Shown one piece after another: positions 22,509 to 30,374 of a DNA stretch of 64,000 nt. Both the position numbers and the translations under genes were made by a program. The notes below the pieces were generated by a model that was not told the origin of the DNA, made no database searches, and saw nothing but the letters and a program-made list of their open reading frames with translations. The DNA lies in assembly GCF_002019635.1 (NCBI RefSeq), contig NZ_KV917372.1, positions 2,028,290-2,092,289 of the forward strand, read 5' to 3'. Positions within the stretch are counted from its first letter, which is position 1; every line of letters begins with the position of its first letter. This DNA comes from Metabacillus halosaccharovorans. GTDB taxonomy: Bacteria > Bacillota > Bacilli > Bacillales > Bacillaceae.

Positions 22509-22790
22509 TTGTCTAATGATAAATTAAATCTTCAAGACATCTCACAAACAATGATGCAACTATTCGTTCAAGACGTATTAAGCAAAAATAACATCTCAGA
22601 TGAAAGTAAAAAGAAATTAACGGACGACCAAAAGGAACAGTTAAAAAAGGTAGTAGCAGATCTTCAAGCACAAGTGAATGAATTTGTAAAAGGTGCTCAG
22701 GCGAAAAAAGAAGATCCTGAAAAAGTTGAAGAAGCACCAAAAAACATGACACTACGTGACATGTTAAAAAATAAAAAGAAAGACAAATAA
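22509..22790 (+). CDS. cotW: Spore coat protein CotW
   Basis: A 93-residue hydrophilic, lysine-rich protein between the two CotX-domain genes, the same place as cotW in B. subtilis. It shares the pattern of an N-terminal QDVLSKNNIS helix, DDQKEQLKKVVADLQAQ and a basic end (MLKNKKKDK). The TTG at 22509 is chosen because GGAGGT ends eight bases before it; the in-frame ATG at 22503 is only two bases from that site. CotW interacts with CotX in the crust of B. subtilis. Confidence 0.8.
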   Translation: MSNDKLNLQDISQTMMQLFVQDVLSKNNISDESKKKLTDDQKEQLKKVVADLQAQVNEFVKGAQAKKEDPEKVEEAPKNMTLRDMLKNKKKDK

Positions 22791-22795
22791 ACTAA

Positions 22796-22870
22796 AAATG
22801 GGTGAAAACACCAAGATGTTTGTCTTATACAAAAATAAAATCCTGACATTTAATAATAGTACATCGAAAG
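22796..22870 (+). promoter_or_regulatory. GerE-like box upstream of cotX
   Basis: AAATGGGT at 22796-22803 repeats the string upstream of cotV, followed by CTTATACAA, a possible sigma-K-type -10. A separate late sporulation promoter for cotX is inferred. Confidence 0.35.
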
Positions 22871-22883
22871 GAGGAATTAAAAC

Positions 22884-23402
22884 ATGCAAGCAAAACCATA
22901 TGAGTGGGTTGCATTAGACCGTAATTCTTGTCATCCAACACATTGTGGCTGTGGTAATCACAACAACAACAACAATAACAACAACAACGAGGTGGCTGGA
23001 GCAAACGTTGGCAATTTCTTTGGCGACGATGCTCAAGTATCACAAGGAGCTAATCAAGTAAGCGAAACAGAGCAAATTTCTTCAGAAACAATCATTGTAA
23101 GAGATTCTTGTGACATTGATATTAAATCAACTGATACTCAAGTAGCTGTTTCCCTACAAGTAGCACTTCAAGTGGCAATTGCACTTGTTATCAACTTAAC
23201 AATTGCTGACAGCGCTCGTGCAGAGCAAGTAACACAACAATTACTTCAAGAAGCAGATATGAAACAAGTTAACAAACAAAAACTAGTCATTGAAAATTCA
23301 AAAGATGTAAAAGTTACAACAACTGACACAGACGTTGCAATCTCACTTCAAGTTCTTCTTCAAATCTTAATCGCACTAGTTGTTAACATCGACATTTTCT
23401 AA
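22884..23402 (+). CDS. cotX: Spore crust protein CotX
   Basis: A 172-residue protein, the same length as B. subtilis CotX. The N-terminal third has SCHPTHCGCG, then a run of nine asparagines after NH and a polar spacer. The rest is two CotX units, DSCDIDIKSTDTQVAVSLQ (about 74) and NSKDVKVTTTDTDVAISLQ (about 137), each followed by an alternating hydrophobic segment. CotX is a main crust protein and affects spore hydrophobicity. AAAGGAGGA precedes the ATG. The asparagine run is encoded by AAC/AAT triplets, so it may vary in length between strains. Confidence 0.93.
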   Translation: MQAKPYEWVALDRNSCHPTHCGCGNHNNNNNNNNNEVAGANVGNFFGDDAQVSQGANQVSETEQISSETIIVRDSCDIDIKSTDTQVAVSLQVALQVAIALVINLTIADSARAEQVTQQLLQEADMKQVNKQKLVIENSKDVKVTTTDTDVAISLQVLLQILIALVVNIDIF

Positions 23403-23410
23403 TGACAAGA

Positions 23411-23434
23411 AGCAGGGGCTGCCCTGCTTTTTTT
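23411..23434 (+). terminator. Terminator of cotVWX
   Basis: AGCAGGG-GCTG-CCCTGCT followed by seven T. Confidence 0.9.
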
Positions 23435-23458
23435 ATGCTGTTTTAAATGTAGTTGAAG

Positions 23459-23606
23459 GTAAAAATTAGTTCGTTCCATTACGCTGCAGACACTCCATGC
23501 GCCGGGGAGGAAGCTGAGCCTCCCTCAGCTTAGCCTGCGGGGTCTCAGCATTCCCTCTACTTCCCGCAGGAGTCGAGTGTCTTCCGCTCCATTTCACTAT
23601 AGAGTT
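23459..23606 (-). repeat. Repeat family R, copy 1
   Basis: GC-rich element read on the minus strand as AATGGAGCGGAAGACACTCG...GAGACCCCGC...GAGGCTCAG...GTCTGCAGCG. The matching copy at 53205-53352 shares also the outer flank GGTAAAAATYAGTTCGTTCC and ACTATAGAGTTA. This type of element is common in intergenic spaces of many Bacillus genomes; no transposase is encoded. Confidence 0.75.
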
Positions 23607-23774
23607 AAAATATTGTTTTAAAAGCCACAATCTTTGCGGAAACTGCCTTTTCAGTTTATGTTTTTATCCTCAACTAAGTAAAGATCATATCATATGTTGT
23701 ATCCAACTAATTTTATTATTATTAAACTTTATATGAGTCTATATTTAATAGCATCTGTAAACAATAACTTTGTA

Positions 23775-23904
23775 GGTTGATTGAAGCGGAAGGTGCGAGA
23801 CTCCTGTGGGAGTTGTGGGATAGGTGAGACCCCGCAAGCGCTAGCGCTGAGGAGGCTCACCGCCCACCCCACTTAAGATGAGCATCCTGGAGCTTCAATC
23901 AACC
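23775..23904 (+). repeat. Repeat family R, copy 2, with perfect terminal inverted repeats
   Basis: GGTTGATTGAAGC (23775-23787) and GCTTCAATCAACC (23892-23904) are perfect inverted ends enclosing the family core GCGAGACTCCTGTGGGA, GTGAGACCCCGCA and GAGGAGGCTCACCGCCC. The whole would fold into one branched hairpin. No coding capacity. Confidence 0.8.
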
Positions 23905-24108
23905 AGCAAAACACTAATTACTTTAGCAGCAAAGTATCCGATGCCTTGTTTTAAGAAGACAAGTTTCATCTCTTTTTTTGATACATTCACCTAAAAACTT
24001 TCTGGATGAATACATACAATATAGACGATAACCCACACCAACTAGTCATTTCCCACATAGTCTGTTAAGGACTAAAGTCAATAAATCATTTAAGGAGATG
24101 ACTATTCA

Positions 24109-24594
24109 ATGGGTTGCAAAGATAAAAAAGATAGAGACAATAATTGCGTATGTGAAGCCGTTGAACAAATTTTAGCTGAACAAGAAGCAGTAGAAGAAAT
24201 CTCATGCCCAACTAGCTGCTACAGCAATTTATTAGGCCCTGTCTCTGGTCCTCAAAGAGATACAATTCCTTTCATCCTTTACGGAAAAAAAGGTGAACTC
24301 TTTAAAGCATTCGGTAATGTTGGTGGATTCAATGGAGACATGACTTGCTTCCAAACAATCTTCTTCCGTGTTGAAGCTGTTGAAGATTGCTGTGCAACAT
24401 TATCATTATTACGTCCGGTTGATGTTGATGGCAATACGCTAAGCGTATGTAATCCTTGTGACGAAGATTTCTTCGGTCTTGAAAAGACTGACTTCTGCAT
24501 CGAAGTAGACCTTGATTGCTTCTGTGCTATCCAATGCTTATCACCGGAATTAGTGGACCGTGTTGCAGACGAAAGAAAAAAACACCACAAATAA
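24109..24594 (+). CDS. cotY: Spore crust protein CotY
   Basis: A 161-residue cysteine-rich protein of the CotY/CotZ family. Conserved stretches include [68 protein letters not shown] and [17 protein letters not shown]. About fourteen cysteines allow disulfide cross-linking into the ordered arrays known for CotY. Length is close to the 162 residues of B. subtilis CotY. AAGGAGATGA precedes the ATG. It is followed by a terminator and then by cotZ, so the two are probably separate late sporulation transcripts or partly attenuated. Confidence 0.92.
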   Translation: MGCKDKKDRDNNCVCEAVEQILAEQEAVEEISCPTSCYSNLLGPVSGPQRDTIPFILYGKKGELFKAFGNVGGFNGDMTCFQTIFFRVEAVEDCCATLSLLRPVDVDGNTLSVCNPCDEDFFGLEKTDFCIEVDLDCFCAIQCLSPELVDRVADERKKHHK

Positions 24595-24605
24595 ACTGGA
24601 TCATC

Positions 24606-24640
24606 AAAGACTGCTGAACAATCGGCAGTCTTTTCTTTTT
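24606..24640 (+). terminator. Terminator of cotY
   Basis: AAAGACTGC and GCAGTCTTT stem followed by TCTTTTTAT. Confidence 0.8.
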
Positions 24641-24746
24641 ATATATGCAACAAGATCTCCAGAAAAATAGGCACTTTCCCCAGAACCTATTGGCCAATTA
24701 ATTCTTATACTATTAATAAGAACTATTGGTGGGAGGGATATCAAAA

Positions 24747-25160
24747 ATGAGACATAATAATGCCTTTAACTGTGTCTGTGATGCGGTTGAAAATATACTG
24801 AATCAACAGGAAGCTGTCGAAGATGAGAAATGTCCAACTAGTTGTTATTCAAACCTTCTAAACCCTGTCAAATCACTTGGAGATACAATACCCTTTATTC
24901 TGTTAAATGAAAAGGGTGAGCCATTTAAAGCATTCGGTCATGTTGGTGCGGAATGCTTTGAAACAAACTTTTTCAGAGTCGAAAAGATTCATCATTGCTG
25001 TGCAACGCTTAGACTACTGCTTCCAATCGATTGTCATGGACATATTGCTCATGAAATTTGTGATGTAAAAGAGCTTGTTAAAACAAGAAATTGTGTAGAG
25101 GTTGACCTAAGCTGTTTCTGTGCAATTCAATGCTTATCACCCCGTTTATTAGTTGATTAA
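24747..25160 (+). CDS. cotZ: Spore crust protein CotZ
   Basis: A 137-residue paralogue of Cot[64 protein letters not shown] and [19 protein letters not shown]. CotZ is the morphogenetic protein needed to build the crust in B. subtilis. The ATG at 24747 is used because GGGAGGG lies nine bases before it; a longer TTG-initiated frame from 24726 would start before that site. It is called cotZ, not cotY, from its place next to cotO and its shorter length. Confidence 0.88.
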   Translation: MRHNNAFNCVCDAVENILNQQEAVEDEKCPTSCYSNLLNPVKSLGDTIPFILLNEKGEPFKAFGHVGAECFETNFFRVEKIHHCCATLRLLLPIDCHGHIAHEICDVKELVKTRNCVEVDLSCFCAIQCLSPRLLVD

Positions 25161-25170
25161 AAATCTCATC

Positions 25171-25208
25171 AAAAAAAGTTAGACACAAATGTGCCTAACT
25201 TTTTTTGT
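25171..25208. terminator. Bidirectional terminator between cotZ and cotO
   Basis: AAAAAAGTTAG and CTAACTTTTTTT with an inner CACA/TGTG pair around a short loop. Confidence 0.88.
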
Positions 25209-25217
25209 TTAAGTACG

Positions 25218-25715
25218 TTAGAAACCTAACAAATTAATTTCTTTAATCTGATTTAGCGGTATATCAATCGGTTTAGAATGTGTTAACGATCGAATTGTAA
25301 CAATGTCATTTTCTTCTGTCATAATCACTCCACGGTATGTTTCTTCAACTGTACTGATCTGACAAAGTGTCCTAGGCATATTTTTCGGTAAATGTTTAAA
25401 AAACTCAATCTTTTCCTGAACGTTCATCTGGGTAATAGGTTTTCTTTGCTTTCGATACTGCTTAACTGTAGGTTCTTCTTCTACCTGTTCTTCCTCTTGA
25501 ATCTCCACAGCCGTACTAACAGCCCCTAGCAGTTCAGTTTCGACTGCTTCCTCTACTACTGTATTAACAACAACTTCTGATTGTTTTGGCTTCTCCACCA
25601 CTTTTTGTTTTGCTTTTTTCACAACATAAGACTGCATATTTACATGAACACCATCAGAATCAGGTTGAACAATATACATAAGGGGCTTCATTTTGTAATT
25701 TTGCTTATTTGCCAT
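25218..25715 (-). CDS. cotO: Spore coat morphogenetic protein CotO
   Basis: A 165-residue protein. The head PLMYIVQPD is followed by a long charged, Val/Glu-rich low-complexity middle (about 35-90). A conserved tail domain (KIEFFKHLPKNMPRTLCQI onward) ends with the PIDIPLNQIKEINLLGF strand, as in CotO (YjbX). CotO links the outer coat to the crust in B. subtilis. ATG at 25715 behind TTAGGAGGGA. It is convergent with cotZ and has the same neighbours as in B. subtilis (fabI, cotZ). Confidence 0.88.
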   Translation of the reverse strand: MANKQNYKMKPLMYIVQPDSDGVHVNMQSYVVKKAKQKVVEKPKQSEVVVNTVVEEAVETELLGAVSTAVEIQEEEQVEEEPTVKQYRKQRKPITQMNVQEKIEFFKHLPKNMPRTLCQISTVEETYRGVIMTEENDIVTIRSLTHSKPIDIPLNQIKEINLLGF

Positions 25716-25807
25716 TCGTTTCCCTCCTAAACAAGAGTCTACACACTCAACATGTTATGCGGGAGTACTGGGTAATGTGCCTATTTTCTAGGCTCTAGGA
25801 TTTTTTC

Positions 25808-25872
25808 TTAGAAAAACACGACTTACCGTCAAGAATGGCGGAAGTCGATGTCTTTTCTTATACTTTAATCCT
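25808..25872 (+). repeat. Short hairpin repeat, family H copy 1
   Basis: AGAAAAACACGACTTACCG, the loop TCAAGAATGG, then CGGAAGTCGATGTCTTTTCT form an imperfect 20-bp hairpin followed by TATACTTTA. A second copy sits at 60087-60150 at the start of the trpS leader. Confidence 0.7.
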
Positions 25873-25898
25873 TAAATATAGTTAAACTTTCTTAAAGT

Positions 25899-25938
25899 AT
25901 AAAAAAAATCGACTTAACCAAACGGCTAAGTCGATTTT
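25899..25938 (-). terminator. Terminator of fabI
   Basis: AAAATCGACTTA and TAAGTCGATTTT with a T-rich minus-strand end. Confidence 0.88.
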
Positions 25939-25954
25939 CTAATATGATCAAAAA

Positions 25955-26728
25955 TTATGCTAAGATATGGTATCCTGAGTCAACGTGAAGATTTTCTCCA
26001 GTCATTCCTCGAGATAAATCACTGAATAAGAATAATGCAGTATCTCCAACTTCTTCCGGAGTTGTTGTGCGGCGAAGTGGAGAACGCTCTTCAATATCTT
26101 TTAAGATTGAGTTAAAGTCACTAATACCTTTTGCAGAAAGAGTTCGAATCGGACCAGCGGAAATTGAGTTAACACGGATTCCGTCTTTTCCAAGATCACT
26201 TGCTAAGTATCTTACACTTGCTTCTAAAGAAGCCTTTGCAACACCCATTACATTGTAGTTAGGCAGTACACGCTCTCCACCAAGATACGTTAGCGTCACA
26301 ATGCTTCCGCCTTCTGATAATAGACCTCTTGCTTCCTTAGCAACAGCTGTTAAAGAATATGAGCTGATGTTTTGTGAAAGCAGGAAACCTTCACGTGTTG
26401 TGTTTAGGTATTCACCTTGTAACTCTTCTTTATTAGCAAACGCGATACAATGTGCAATACCATGAATCACTCCAACTTGTTCTTTAATTGTGGCAAAGCA
26501 TGTTTTAATTTCTTCATCATTTGTAATATCACAAGGTAGAACAAGTGAATCATTACTTTCTAATGAATCAGCTAAATCGCGAACTGATTTCTCAAGACGT
26601 TCACCAGCATATGTAAAAATTAATCGTGCTCCGGCATTATGTAAAGAACGTGCAATTCCCCAAGCAATACTGCGTTTATTCGCTACACCCATTACGACAA
26701 TATTACGTCCTTTTAATGATAAACTCAT
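25955..26728 (-). CDS. fabI: Enoyl-[acyl-carrier-protein] reductase FabI
   Basis: A 257-residue short-chain-dehydrogenase-type enzyme that does the last, NAD(P)H-dependent reduction in each cycle of fatty acid elongation; target of triclosan. The nucleotide-binding start is GRNIVVMGVANKRSIAWGIA; the catalytic pair is in YNVMGVAKASLE (Tyr-x6-Lys) with the second tyrosine in LTYLGG; the substrate loop ISAGPIRTLSAKGI follows. The ATG at 26728 lies six bases after AGGAGG; the first ATG at 26734 touches that site. A FapR-like palindrome overlaps the promoter, agreeing with known FapR control of fabI. Confidence 0.96.
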   Translation of the reverse strand: MSLSLKGRNIVVMGVANKRSIAWGIARSLHNAGARLIFTYAGERLEKSVRDLADSLESNDSLVLPCDITNDEEIKTCFATIKEQVGVIHGIAHCIAFANKEELQGEYLNTTREGFLLSQNISSYSLTAVAKEARGLLSEGGSIVTLTYLGGERVLPNYNVMGVAKASLEASVRYLASDLGKDGIRVNSISAGPIRTLSAKGISDFNSILKDIEERSPLRRTTTPEEVGDTALFLFSDLSRGMTGENLHVDSGYHILA

Positions 26729-26758
26729 GTACATCCTCCTTAAATTAATACATGTTAT

Positions 26759-26775
26759 TAGTACCTGGTTATAAT
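26759..26775 (-). promoter_or_regulatory. FapR-type operator over the fabI promoter
   Basis: TTAGTACCTGGTTATAA resembles the 17-bp FapR palindrome (TTAGTACC...GTACTAA). The minus-strand TATAAT of the promoter lies just beside it, so FapR binding would block initiation until malonyl-CoA rises. Confidence 0.7.
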
Positions 26776-26804
26776 TATATCACTGATTTTGAAAAAGTGC
26801 TATT

Positions 26805-27455
26805 TCATATTTTGGTTGCTTTGATGGAAAGAAATTCTGCAGCAGCCTGTTTCGGTGATTCATCTCCACTAATGGCACTTATAACAGCCACCCCATTTGC
26901 TCCTGCCTCATAAACAAGATTCGCCCGATCAAGTGTAATTCCACCTATCCCAACAATCGGAAATTGGTCCAAACCTGATCTTCTAATTGTTTTAATTAGG
27001 TCAGGTCCCACCACCTGATGTGCATCCTCTTTTGTTTTAGTAGGAAACATCGGTCCTACCCCTATATAGTCAGCTCCATCCTTTACTGCCTGTTGGGCTT
27101 CTGCGATTGAATGTGTAGAGAGTCCCATCCACATGTTCTCGCCAATTTGTTTTCTTGTCCTATATGGGTCACCATCATCTTGTCCAATATGTACACCATC
27201 AGCATGAAGTTCTAGAGCAAGCTCAATATCATCATTGACAATAAACGGAATCTTATTCTTCTTACAAAGCTGTCTCAATTTTTGCCCCAGATATAAACAG
27301 TCGTTTTCTTTTAAAGCTTCATTCCCTTTTTCCCGAAATTGAAATAACGTAATTCCACCTTCAATTGCTTCAGCCAAAGTCTTTTCTGGATCAAAAACAC
27401 GACAATTTGTTGATCCCATGACAAGATATAGTTTTAATGCTTCAGATACATTCAT
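26805..27455 (-). CDS. thiE: Thiamine-phosphate synthase ThiE
   Basis: A 216-residue TIM-barrel enzyme that joins HMP-pyrophosphate to the thiazole phosphate to give thiamine phosphate. Family segments are TLFQFREKG, PFIVNDDIELALELHADGVH, IGQDDGD, VGPMFPTKTK and IPVGIGG-type FPIVGIGGITLDRA. The ATG at 27455 (MNVSEALKLYLVMG) is used; the open frame extends 16 codons upstream through a terminator hairpin without a better start. It is the last gene of the thiamine operon. In B. subtilis thiE lies elsewhere with thiM, so its addition here is a local difference. Confidence 0.93.
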   Translation of the reverse strand: MNVSEALKLYLVMGSTNCRVFDPEKTLAEAIEGGITLFQFREKGNEALKENDCLYLGQKLRQLCKKNKIPFIVNDDIELALELHADGVHIGQDDGDPYRTRKQIGENMWMGLSTHSIAEAQQAVKDGADYIGVGPMFPTKTKEDAHQVVGPDLIKTIRRSGLDQFPIVGIGGITLDRANLVYEAGANGVAVISAISGDESPKQAAAEFLSIKATKI

Positions 27456-27472
27456 GATTATGTCTCTCCCCG

Positions 27473-27541
27473 CAAAAAAACTGACTCCACAAATACACGG
27501 CAACTAATCGATAGATTGCCCCGCCTAATCAAGAGTCAGTT
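27473..27541 (-). terminator. Hairpin with T run between thiD and thiE
   Basis: Minus strand ACTGACTC and GAGTCAGT enclose 45 nt holding a second hairpin (GGCAA/TTGCC), followed by TTTTTTT. It can end transcription before thiE and so lower thiE relative to the upstream genes. Confidence 0.75.
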
Positions 27542-27548
27542 CTTTTTA

Positions 27549-28364
27549 TTATGAACTAAATATAAGATTCTTTTTTCTGTATGCCCAATGATTGGTTGGG
27601 CCGTGTCCTCCACCAATTCCTAATTGGTCATCGATTGCTGCTTGTATAAATTCCTTCGCTGTACCAACGGCTTCATGCACGTTTTTTCCTTTGCTTAGTT
27701 CAGCCGTAATGGCTGCGGCAAATGTACAGCCAGTTCCATGAGTATGCTTTGTTTCTCTTCGTATACCCTCAAATGATTCAAAGCTGTTTCCATCATATAA
27801 AAGGTCAATCACAACTTCTCCTGTTATATCATGGCCTCCCTTAATCATGACGAACTTGGCACCAAGATTGAACAACTTTTTAGCCGCTTCTTTTTTATCC
27901 TCAAGCGTTTGAATTTCCATTCTTGTTAAAACCTCTGCTTCAGGGATATTTGGAGTGATCACTTTAGCCAGAGGTACTAAGGCTGTCAGCAGTGCACTGA
28001 CTGCTTCTTTTTGCAAAAGCGACTGTCCGCCTTTGGCGATCATAACCGGATCAACTACTATATTCTCCCATCCATAATACTGGATGCGATCAGCAACTAG
28101 CTGAATCATCTCAGCATTAAAAAGCATACCTGTTTTAATTGCAGCCGGCTTCAAATCAGTAGCAACCGAATCGATTTGATTCTTTAACGCATCAAGACTA
28201 AGCGGATATACCCCTTGTACTCCTAATGTATTTTGGGCCGTTACAGCAGTAATGGCTGACATACCAAACACACCAAGTTCCTGAAAAGTTTTTAGATCCG
28301 CTTGAATACCAGCTCCTCCTCCAGAGTCAGATCCGGCAATTGTAAGCGCTCGAGACACTTTCAT
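27549..28364 (-). CDS. thiD: Hydroxymethylpyrimidine / phosphomethylpyrimidine kinase ThiD
   Basis: A 271-residue ribokinase-fold enzyme that phosphorylates HMP and HMP phosphate for thiamine synthesis. It begins ALTIAGSDSGGGAGIQADLK, contains VVDPVMIAKGGQSLL and the anion-hole/catalytic TKHTHGTGCTFAAAIT near the C terminus. It corresponds to B. subtilis YjbV. ATG at 28364 follows GGGAGAGGGAG, 17 bp after the thiF stop. A terminator-like hairpin lies just after it. Confidence 0.93.
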   Translation of the reverse strand: MKVSRALTIAGSDSGGGAGIQADLKTFQELGVFGMSAITAVTAQNTLGVQGVYPLSLDALKNQIDSVATDLKPAAIKTGMLFNAEMIQLVADRIQYYGWENIVVDPVMIAKGGQSLLQKEAVSALLTALVPLAKVITPNIPEAEVLTRMEIQTLEDKKEAAKKLFNLGAKFVMIKGGHDITGEVVIDLLYDGNSFESFEGIRRETKHTHGTGCTFAAAITAELSKGKNVHEAVGTAKEFIQAAIDDQLGIGGGHGPTNHWAYRKKNLIFSS

Positions 28365-28381
28365 GTTTCTCCCTCTCCCTA

Positions 28382-29398
28382 CTACCCAACGTAGCGGTGA
28401 TAAATCTTCTTCGCTTCCGATATATCCTTTGTTCCGTGAATTAAGGCACGCCCATCTTTAAACAGAACGATTCTATGCTCCCCAAATGTAAATGACATTA
28501 AAAACGGATTTTCTAAAAATGCATCTGCAAGCGGCTTTACACGTTCAGCCACTTGTGCAAATGAAAATTGTTTTGTCTCACTTGGTCTGATTTGTACAGT
28601 ATCTCTTCCACATAGAACGGCAGCCTTTGTTTCCATTTCAGCTGTTAAGTAAGGATATACTGGATTTGTTCCACATGTCGGGCAAGCATTATTTTTTAGA
28701 CGGTCCATGTTGATTGATGAATATTGATTTTTCCATAAGTCAAAGGAAACAAGCTTACCACGTCTATTTTCTTCATCTCCCACAAGAAGTTTTAGCGCTT
28801 CTGATGTTTGATGTGAAGCCACCATACTTACGATTGGTGAAATAACCCCCACCGTATCACATGTCATTCCATCAAACGGGATATGTTTTAATAAGCAGTG
28901 CAAGCATGGTGTTTCATGTGGAATAATGGTAAAAGTTAATCCATAGCTTCCGACACATCCACCATAAATCCATGGAATCTCATGTTTTAATGCCACATCA
29001 TTTATCAGTAATCTTGTTTCAAAGTTATCGGTCGCATCAATGATTAGATCGACACCTTCTGCAAGTTCTTCAATATTTGCTGATGTTACATCTTCAACAT
29101 ATGAATGAACTTCTACTTCTGAATTTATTTTTTTCAGATGAAGCTTTGCCGCAACAGCTTTAGGGATGCGATTCTGTGCATCCTCTTCTATATAAAGCTG
29201 TTGACGCTGCAAATTGCTCCATTCTACATAATCACGGTCGACGATTGTAAGTTTTCCTATCCCGGCGCGGGCAATCATCTCGGCATTTGCGGTACCCAAT
29301 GCACCTGCACCAACTACCAGGATATGTTTCTTCCGTATTTGCTCTTGACCTTTTTCCCCGATTGGAGAGAATAGTATTTGTCTAGAATAGCGTTCCAT
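28382..29398 (-). CDS. thiF: Sulfur carrier adenylyltransferase ThiF
   Basis: A 338-residue E1-like enzyme that adenylates the C terminus of ThiS. The ATP-binding glycine loop is VVGAGALGTANAE; DRDYVEWSNLQRQ is the adenylation motif. DATDNFETRLLINDV, the zinc ligands CLHC-like (TPCLHCLL) and CPTCG are also present. The last 60 residues are a short rhodanese-like remnant without an evident catalytic cysteine. Its ATG shares a base with the thiG stop, so the two are translationally coupled. Confidence 0.93.
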   Translation of the reverse strand: MERYSRQILFSPIGEKGQEQIRKKHILVVGAGALGTANAEMIARAGIGKLTIVDRDYVEWSNLQRQQLYIEEDAQNRIPKAVAAKLHLKKINSEVEVHSYVEDVTSANIEELAEGVDLIIDATDNFETRLLINDVALKHEIPWIYGGCVGSYGLTFTIIPHETPCLHCLLKHIPFDGMTCDTVGVISPIVSMVASHQTSEALKLLVGDEENRRGKLVSFDLWKNQYSSINMDRLKNNACPTCGTNPVYPYLTAEMETKAAVLCGRDTVQIRPSETKQFSFAQVAERVKPLADAFLENPFLMSFTFGEHRIVLFKDGRALIHGTKDISEAKKIYHRYVG

Positions 29399-30165
29399 TA
29401 AGTCGTAATCATTCCTTCTGTTGGACTACTTGCGATGGCATAGTCTTTTTTAGCTATTCTACCAGCTTCATACCCTAATCTGCCAGCTTCAATAGCCAGC
29501 TTCATCGCTACAGCCATTTTCACAGGATCTTTTGCAGCAGAAACAGCTGTATTTAAAAGGACTCCATCAGCACCAAGCTCCATTGCCAATGCAGCATCTG
29601 CAGGAGAGCCGATTCCGGCATCAATGATAACAGGCACTTTTGATTGCTCAATAATAAATGATAGATTAAGAGGATTTAATAATCCTTGACCTGAGCCAAT
29701 CGGTGAAGCACCAGGCATAATTGCATGAACACCTAATTCTTCTAATCTTCTTGCCAGAACCACATCATCTGATGTATACGGTAAAACAATAAATCCTTCT
29801 TCTAACAGCATTTCGCTCGCTTTTAATGTCTCAACAGGATCTGGAAGCAATGAACGGTCACAGCCGATCACCTCTACTTTAATCATGTCACATAATCCTG
29901 ATGCTTTTGCAAGCTTCGCAATTCTCACTGCTTCTTCAGCCGTTTTTGCGCCCGCGGTATTTGGCAACAGTGTATATTTTGATACATCTAACTGTTCAAG
30001 GAAATTCGGCTGAGATTCTTCGAAAATATTCATTCGACGAACGGCAAACGTCAAAATCTCCGCTTCTGACTGAGCAACAGCTTCCTTTTGAATTTCGAAT
30101 GACGGGTATTTTCCTGTCCCCAATAATAATCTTGATTGAAATACTTTATCAGCAATTTTTAACAT
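29398..30165 (-). CDS. thiG: Thiazole synthase ThiG
   Basis: A 255-residue TIM-barrel enzyme that makes the thiazole phosphate from DXP, dehydroglycine and ThiS-thiocarboxylate. It reads [57 protein letters not shown] (containing the Schiff-base lysine) and [16 protein letters not shown]. The ATG at 30165 is preferred since the first ATG (30174) touches GGAGG, while this one is nine bases on and matches the B. subtilis start. It sits between thiS and thiF. Confidence 0.95.
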   Translation of the reverse strand: MLKIADKVFQSRLLLGTGKYPSFEIQKEAVAQSEAEILTFAVRRMNIFEESQPNFLEQLDVSKYTLLPNTAGAKTAEEAVRIAKLAKASGLCDMIKVEVIGCDRSLLPDPVETLKASEMLLEEGFIVLPYTSDDVVLARRLEELGVHAIMPGASPIGSGQGLLNPLNLSFIIEQSKVPVIIDAGIGSPADAALAMELGADGVLLNTAVSAAKDPVKMAVAMKLAIEAGRLGYEAGRIAKKDYAIASSPTEGMITT

Positions 30166-30170
30166 GTCAA

Positions 30171-30374
30171 TCATCCTCCTCCTACAAAATGAACTAATTC
30201 AATTTCATCTCCATGTTGAATGGTTGTTGAATCATATTGATCCTTTACAATAATTTCCCGATTATGTTCTACGATAACCAGACGGTTTTCCAACTGATAA
30301 AAAGCTAATAACTGCTGAACTGTCTTAACATCTTCCTTTAGGTCAACCAGCTCTCCATTAAGCTTTATGCTCAT
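30171..30374 (-). CDS. thiS: Sulfur carrier protein ThiS
   Basis: A 67-residue ubiquitin-like protein ending ELVHFVGGG; the terminal diglycine is adenylated by ThiF and then thiocarboxylated to donate sulfur to ThiG. It overlaps the thiO stop (ATGA) and its last codons contain the thiG ribosome-binding site, so all three are coupled. Confidence 0.93.
   Translation of the reverse strand: MSIKLNGELVDLKEDVKTVQQLLAFYQLENRLVIVEHNREIIVKDQYDSTTIQHGDEIELVHFVGGG

Larger units (their letters stand above)
23435..24108. other. Gap between cotX and cotY carrying two repeat copies
   Basis: No gene is visible. The gap contains two copies of repeat family R in opposite orientation (23459-23606 and 23775-23904) separated by AT-rich sequence, then about 200 bp leading to cotY, where the cotY promoter must lie. 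CATACAATATAGACGATA near 24012-24029 may be part of it. Confidence 0.5.
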
